Part shown: positions 61,093 through 64,000 of the stretch, one piece after another | Numbering within the stretch: the first letter of the stretch is position 1 | How the letters are laid out: each line of letters begins with the position of its first letter | DNA from: Marinobacter sp. BW6 | GTDB lineage: Bacteria; Pseudomonadota; Gammaproteobacteria; Pseudomonadales; Oleiphilaceae | Direction: 5' to 3' | Assembly (NCBI RefSeq): GCF_008107725.1 | Contig: NZ_VIRN01000061.1 | Span: 310,001 to 374,000, forward strand | DNA: 64,000 nt | The notes under the pieces: model-generated | Database searches by the model: none | Told to the model about the DNA's origin: nothing | What the model saw: the letters and a program-made list of their open reading frames with translations, nothing else | Made by a program: the position numbers and the translations under genes

Positions 61093-62076
61093 ATGACTCA
61101 GCACAGCAAACCTGTTGTTACCGTTCTCACCGCGCCGGGAGAGCAGGAACCGCCGGGAATGGACGCACTCAGGGCCCGCGCCGATGTGCGTTTTGCCTGT
61201 GACGAACCAACCCTTCGCGACACCCTGCCGGGCACCGACATCATGATGGTGACGGACTTTCGCACAGAGGCCCTGGCGGCCGCGTGGCACACGGCAGACA
61301 AGCTGAAATGGATCCACGCCACCAGTGCCGGCGTTGATGCCCTGATGTTCCCGGATCTGATCAAGGACAATGTAACCGTCACCAATGCCAGGGGCATTTT
61401 CGACCGTACCATTGCAGAATATGTGCTTTGCACCATCCTGATGTTCGCCAAGGATTTCCCGAACTCCATCCGGCTGCAGATAAAGCACCAGTGGAAGCAC
61501 CGGGACACAGAGCGGGCAGAGGGCAAGCAGGTTCTGGTTGTCGGTGCGGGCTCCATCGGCCGGCAGATCGGCCGCCTGGTCGGCGCCGCCGGGTTGAACG
61601 CCCACGGCATTGCGCGCAAGCCGAGAAAAGAGGATCCCGATTTCGTGGCGGTGCACGGCAATGACGATCTGTATGAGCAGCTAGGCCACGCGGACTTCGT
61701 GGTAATTGCCGCCCCCCTGACACCCCAGACCGAGGGCCTGTTTGATGAGAAAGCCTTCAAGGCCATGAAAAAGTCCGCCCGCCTGATCAACATTGGTCGC
61801 GGCCCGATCGTCAAAACCAATGATTTGATTACGGCGCTCAGGAATGGCGAGATTGCCGGCGCAGGACTCGATGTCTTCGAAGAGGAACCGCTGGCAGAAG
61901 ATCATCCGCTCTGGGACATGGAGAATGTCACCATGACCGCCCATATGGCCGGCGACTTCATCGGCTGGAAACGCGCACTGACGGATCAGTTCCTAGAGAA
62001 CTTCGACCGCTGGCACAAGGGTGACGAGCTGTTCAATTTGGTCGACAAGGAATTGGGTTACGCTGGAAGCAAATAA
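61093..62076 (+). CDS. D-2-hydroxyacid dehydrogenase
   Basis: A 327-residue NAD(P)-dependent enzyme of the D-isomer-specific 2-hydroxyacid dehydrogenase family (GhrA/SerA-like). The Rossmann motif is GAGSIGRQIG (about residues 152-161), catalytic Arg is in NIGRGPIV, Glu in DVFEEEPL, and the His in MTAHMAG. It probably reduces or oxidises a 2-ketoacid/2-hydroxyacid pair such as glyoxylate or hydroxypyruvate. AAAGGCGGAGG is upstream of the ATG, and a terminator follows. Confidence 0.9.
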   Translation: MTQHSKPVVTVLTAPGEQEPPGMDALRARADVRFACDEPTLRDTLPGTDIMMVTDFRTEALAAAWHTADKLKWIHATSAGVDALMFPDLIKDNVTVTNARGIFDRTIAEYVLCTILMFAKDFPNSIRLQIKHQWKHRDTERAEGKQVLVVGAGSIGRQIGRLVGAAGLNAHGIARKPRKEDPDFVAVHGNDDLYEQLGHADFVVIAAPLTPQTEGLFDEKAFKAMKKSARLINIGRGPIVKTNDLITALRNGEIAGAGLDVFEEEPLAEDHPLWDMENVTMTAHMAGDFIGWKRALTDQFLENFDRWHKGDELFNLVDKELGYAGSK

Positions 62077-62101
62077 CCGTGTCTGGCACTCATCCAAAAA
62101 C

Positions 62102-62129
62102 AAAACGGGAGCCAAAAGGCTCCCGTTTT
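62102..62129. terminator. Bidirectional Rho-independent terminator
   Basis: The stem AAAACGGGAGCC/GGCTCCCGTTTT is closed by an AAAA loop. It lies 26 bases after the hydroxyacid dehydrogenase and 23 bases after the convergent response regulator gene (minus strand), and has runs of A and T on both sides, so it can end both. Confidence 0.92.
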
Positions 62130-62151
62130 ATATTCGAACCATCAAAACCAA

Positions 62152-62817
62152 TCAGCTACCAGACAAGGACTGATCCGATGGATCAATCTCCATCTGCTGG
62201 ATCGCAATCACCGCCTGAGTGCGGTTCCGCACCCCAAGCTTCCGGAACACGGCTGTGATATGGGCCTTGATGGTGGCTTCGGAGACATCCAGATCGTAGG
62301 CGATCTGTTTGTTCAGAAGGCCCTCGGCCAGCATACCCAGTACCCGGAACTGTTGCGGCGTCAGCGACGCCAGTTTCTCGGAAAAGTCGGTCGCGTCCGA
62401 ATGCATCCGCTCGATCTTGTCGGCAACACCCTCTGGCAACCAGACATCCCCTTCCAGGACGGCCTGAATCGCCTCCGTGATGGTGGGCAGCGGCGCCGAC
62501 TTCGGAATGAAGCCAGAAGCGCCGTAGTCAATCGAGCGGCGCATGACCTGCAGTTCCTCGGATCCTGACACAACCACCACCGGCAGCCCCGGGTATTGCC
62601 CGCGCATGAACACGAGCCCGGAGAAGCCGTGGGCGCCCGGCATATTGAGATCCAGGAGAACCAGATCCGCATCCGGGTGCGACTCTACCGCCGCCTGCAG
62701 TGCCTTGATGCTGTCGACTTCCACCGTCTCGGCATCCGGCACCGCCTGACTGACCGCCTGCTTCAATGCTGCGCGAAACAGCGGGTGATCATCAGCGACG
62801 ATAATTGTTTGTGCCAT
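62152..62817 (-). CDS. LuxR-family response regulator, ErdR/CrbR-like
   Basis: A 221-residue two-component regulator: receiver domain with Asp/Asp at ADDHP, the phosphorylated Asp56 in LVLLDLNMPG and the Lys in IPKSAP, followed by a LuxR-type helix-turn-helix (LTPQQFRVLGMLAEGLLNKQIAYDLDVSEATIKAHI). It lies just downstream of acs, the same neighbourhood as CrbR/ErdR regulators that control acetyl-CoA synthetase. So it probably activates acs with an unseen sensor kinase. Resemblance and context only; I have not compared it with a database. Confidence 0.88.
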   Translation of the reverse strand: MAQTIIVADDHPLFRAALKQAVSQAVPDAETVEVDSIKALQAAVESHPDADLVLLDLNMPGAHGFSGLVFMRGQYPGLPVVVVSGSEELQVMRRSIDYGASGFIPKSAPLPTITEAIQAVLEGDVWLPEGVADKIERMHSDATDFSEKLASLTPQQFRVLGMLAEGLLNKQIAYDLDVSEATIKAHITAVFRKLGVRNRTQAVIAIQQMEIDPSDQSLSGS

Positions 62818-62861
62818 TCAACAGATTCCTTACAGGTACATGGCCTGGTAACTCACAGGCG

Positions 62862-64000
62862 TTACTGGTTCGCACGACCGCTGATCAGGTCATCGACTAC
62901 ACCTGGATCCGCCAGCGTAGACGTATCACCCAACTGATCATGCTCGTTAGCGGCAATCTTACGCAAAATACGCCGCATAATCTTGCCAGAACGCGTTTTG
63001 GGCAGTCCAGGGGCCCACTGGATCACATCGGGAGAGGCAATAGGACCAATTTCCTTGCGAACCCACTGGACGAGCTCTTTCTTCAGCTCGTCAGAAGGTT
63101 CCTGTCCATGGACCAGCGTTACGTAGACATAGATGCCCTGACCCTTGATGTCATGCGGATAGCCAACAACGGCAGCTTCTGCGACCTTCTCATGGGAGAC
63201 AAGCGCGCTTTCCACTTCGGCGGTACCCAGACGGTGGCCTGAAACGTTCAGAACGTCGTCGACACGACCTGTGATCCAGTAGTACCCGTCTTCATCGCGA
63301 CGGGCACCGTCACCGGTAAAGTACATGCCCTTGTAAGTGCTGAAATAGGTCTGCACGAAGCGCTCATGATCACCGTAGATAGTGCGCATCTGGCCCGGCC
63401 AGCTATCCAGGATGACGAGGTTACCCTCGGTCTTACCTTCGAGGATATTGCCATCGTTGTCTACCAGTGCCGGCTGGACACCGAAGAACGGAACAGTCGC
63501 GGAACCAGGTTTCAGGTCGATCGCACCAGGCAGCGGAGAAATCAGAATACCGCCGGTCTCGGTCTGCCACCAGGTATCCACGATGGGGCACTTGCTGTTT
63601 CCGATGACCCGGTGGTACCACTCCCAGGCTTCCGGGTTGATAGGCTCGCCTACGGAGCCCAGCAGCTTCAGGCTGTCGCGGGTGGTGCCGTTCATGCAGG
63701 ACTCGCCTTCCGCCATCAGGGCACGAATCGCGGTGGGAGCAGTGTAAAGGATGTTGACCTTGTGCTTGTCTACAACCTGCCCCATGCGGGAGCTGTCCGG
63801 GTAGTTGGGCACGCCCTCGAACAAAACGGTGACGGCACCATTGGCCAGCGGGCCGTACAGGATGTAGCTATGGCCTGTCACCCAGCCGAAATCAGCAGTA
63901 CACCAGTACACATCACCATCGTGGTAATCAAATATGTACTCGTGGGTCATGGATGTGTAGACCATGTACCCACCAGTGGTATGCAACACGCCCTTCGGCG
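62862..64000 (-). CDS. acs: Acetyl-CoA synthetase, C-terminal part (cut by window edge)
   Basis: About 379 codons of the C-terminal half of Acs; the N-terminus is beyond the right edge. Visible motifs are [11 protein letters not shown] (phosphate-binding loop), [10 protein letters not shown], the hinge [20 protein letters not shown], and [14 protein letters not shown], whose Lys is the acetylation-control site of Acs. The enzyme makes acetyl-CoA from acetate, ATP and CoA. The response regulator gene follows 44 bases downstream of its stop on the same strand, in line with a regulatory link. Confidence 0.93.
   Translation of the reverse strand, partial: PKGVLHTTGGYMVYTSMTHEYIFDYHDGDVYWCTADFGWVTGHSYILYGPLANGAVTVLFEGVPNYPDSSRMGQVVDKHKVNILYTAPTAIRALMAEGESCMNGTTRDSLKLLGSVGEPINPEAWEWYHRVIGNSKCPIVDTWWQTETGGILISPLPGAIDLKPGSATVPFFGVQPALVDNDGNILEGKTEGNLVILDSWPGQMRTIYGDHERFVQTYFSTYKGMYFTGDGARRDEDGYYWITGRVDDVLNVSGHRLGTAEVESALVSHEKVAEAAVVGYPHDIKGQGIYVYVTLVHGQEPSDELKKELVQWVRKEIGPIASPDVIQWAPGLPKTRSGKIMRRILRKIAANEHDQLGDTSTLADPGVVDDLISGRANQ

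Overview
The window looks like chromosomal DNA of a marine gammaproteobacterium, most probably Marinobacter or a close relative. This is inferred from the GC-rich coding style, the gene content (ArgO/ArgP, MtfA, ArfB, an acs-linked response regulator, several acyl-CoA and SDR enzymes, three c-di-GMP proteins) and the housekeeping-type synteny. I see no phage, insertion sequence, tRNA, rRNA or CRISPR array. Both ends cut genes: an SDR at the left edge and acs at the right.

Layout. 1-11.9 kb: scattered single genes (two SDRs, a DUF2007 protein, alpha/beta hydrolase, ArfB, HMCES/YedK, a DJ-1/PfpI protein, nitroreductase, an NlpC/P60 lipoprotein, the divergent argO-argP pair, a CPBP protease coupled to a dienoyl-CoA-isomerase-like crotonase, RNase Z). 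12-16.3 kb: a 1249-residue DUF1631-GGDEF-EAL protein and a cold-shock protein. 16.3-23.1 kb: an Lrp-type regulator divergent from an apparent operon of indolepyruvate ferredoxin oxidoreductase, aminotransferase and a sodium-coupled amino-acid transporter, which together form a plausible aromatic amino acid uptake and catabolism unit. 23.2-33 kb: stress, envelope and regulatory genes (UspA, M23-like membrane protein, RIO kinase, MaoC, CopD, diguanylate cyclase, MtfA, PCu(A)C, TerB-like, YjdM, a periplasmic histidine phosphatase). 33.3-40.3 kb: DUF188 protein, then an ABC exporter and an overlapping fhuCDBF-type ferric-siderophore import operon with two good Fur-box candidates. A 36-residue membrane ORF with a strong ribosome binding site lies antisense to the end of fhuF, next to a weaker Fur-like site.

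40.5-50.4 kb: PQQ-type sugar dehydrogenase, GFA protein, two aldo/keto reductases, tandem thioredoxin-fold protein, a di-iron hydroxylase-like protein, PBP4 (dacB), a two-FAS1 lipoprotein and DUF lipoproteins. 50.5-56.3 kb: a five-gene minus-strand cluster (SDR, histidine phosphatase, APH-type kinase, SDR, acyl-CoA dehydrogenase) facing away from a LysR regulator. The kinase and dehydrogenase resemble the two halves of mammalian ACAD10/ACAD11 and the Pseudomonas LvaA/LvaC pair, which suggests 4-hydroxyacyl-CoA catabolism. 56.3-64 kb: EAL phosphodiesterase, isocitrate/isopropylmalate-type dehydrogenase, DUF1439 lipoprotein, CPXCG protein, aminotransferase, D-2-hydroxyacid dehydrogenase, then an ErdR/CrbR-like response regulator beside acs.

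The most unusual non-coding signal is a family of three intergenic hairpin elements (33021-33203, 44609-44717, 53951-54064). Each has 22-28 bp of nearly perfect complementary arms. The arms have unrelated sequences from copy to copy, while the interior shares a short motif that itself folds into a small stem-loop. I know of no named element that matches this, but could not search for one.
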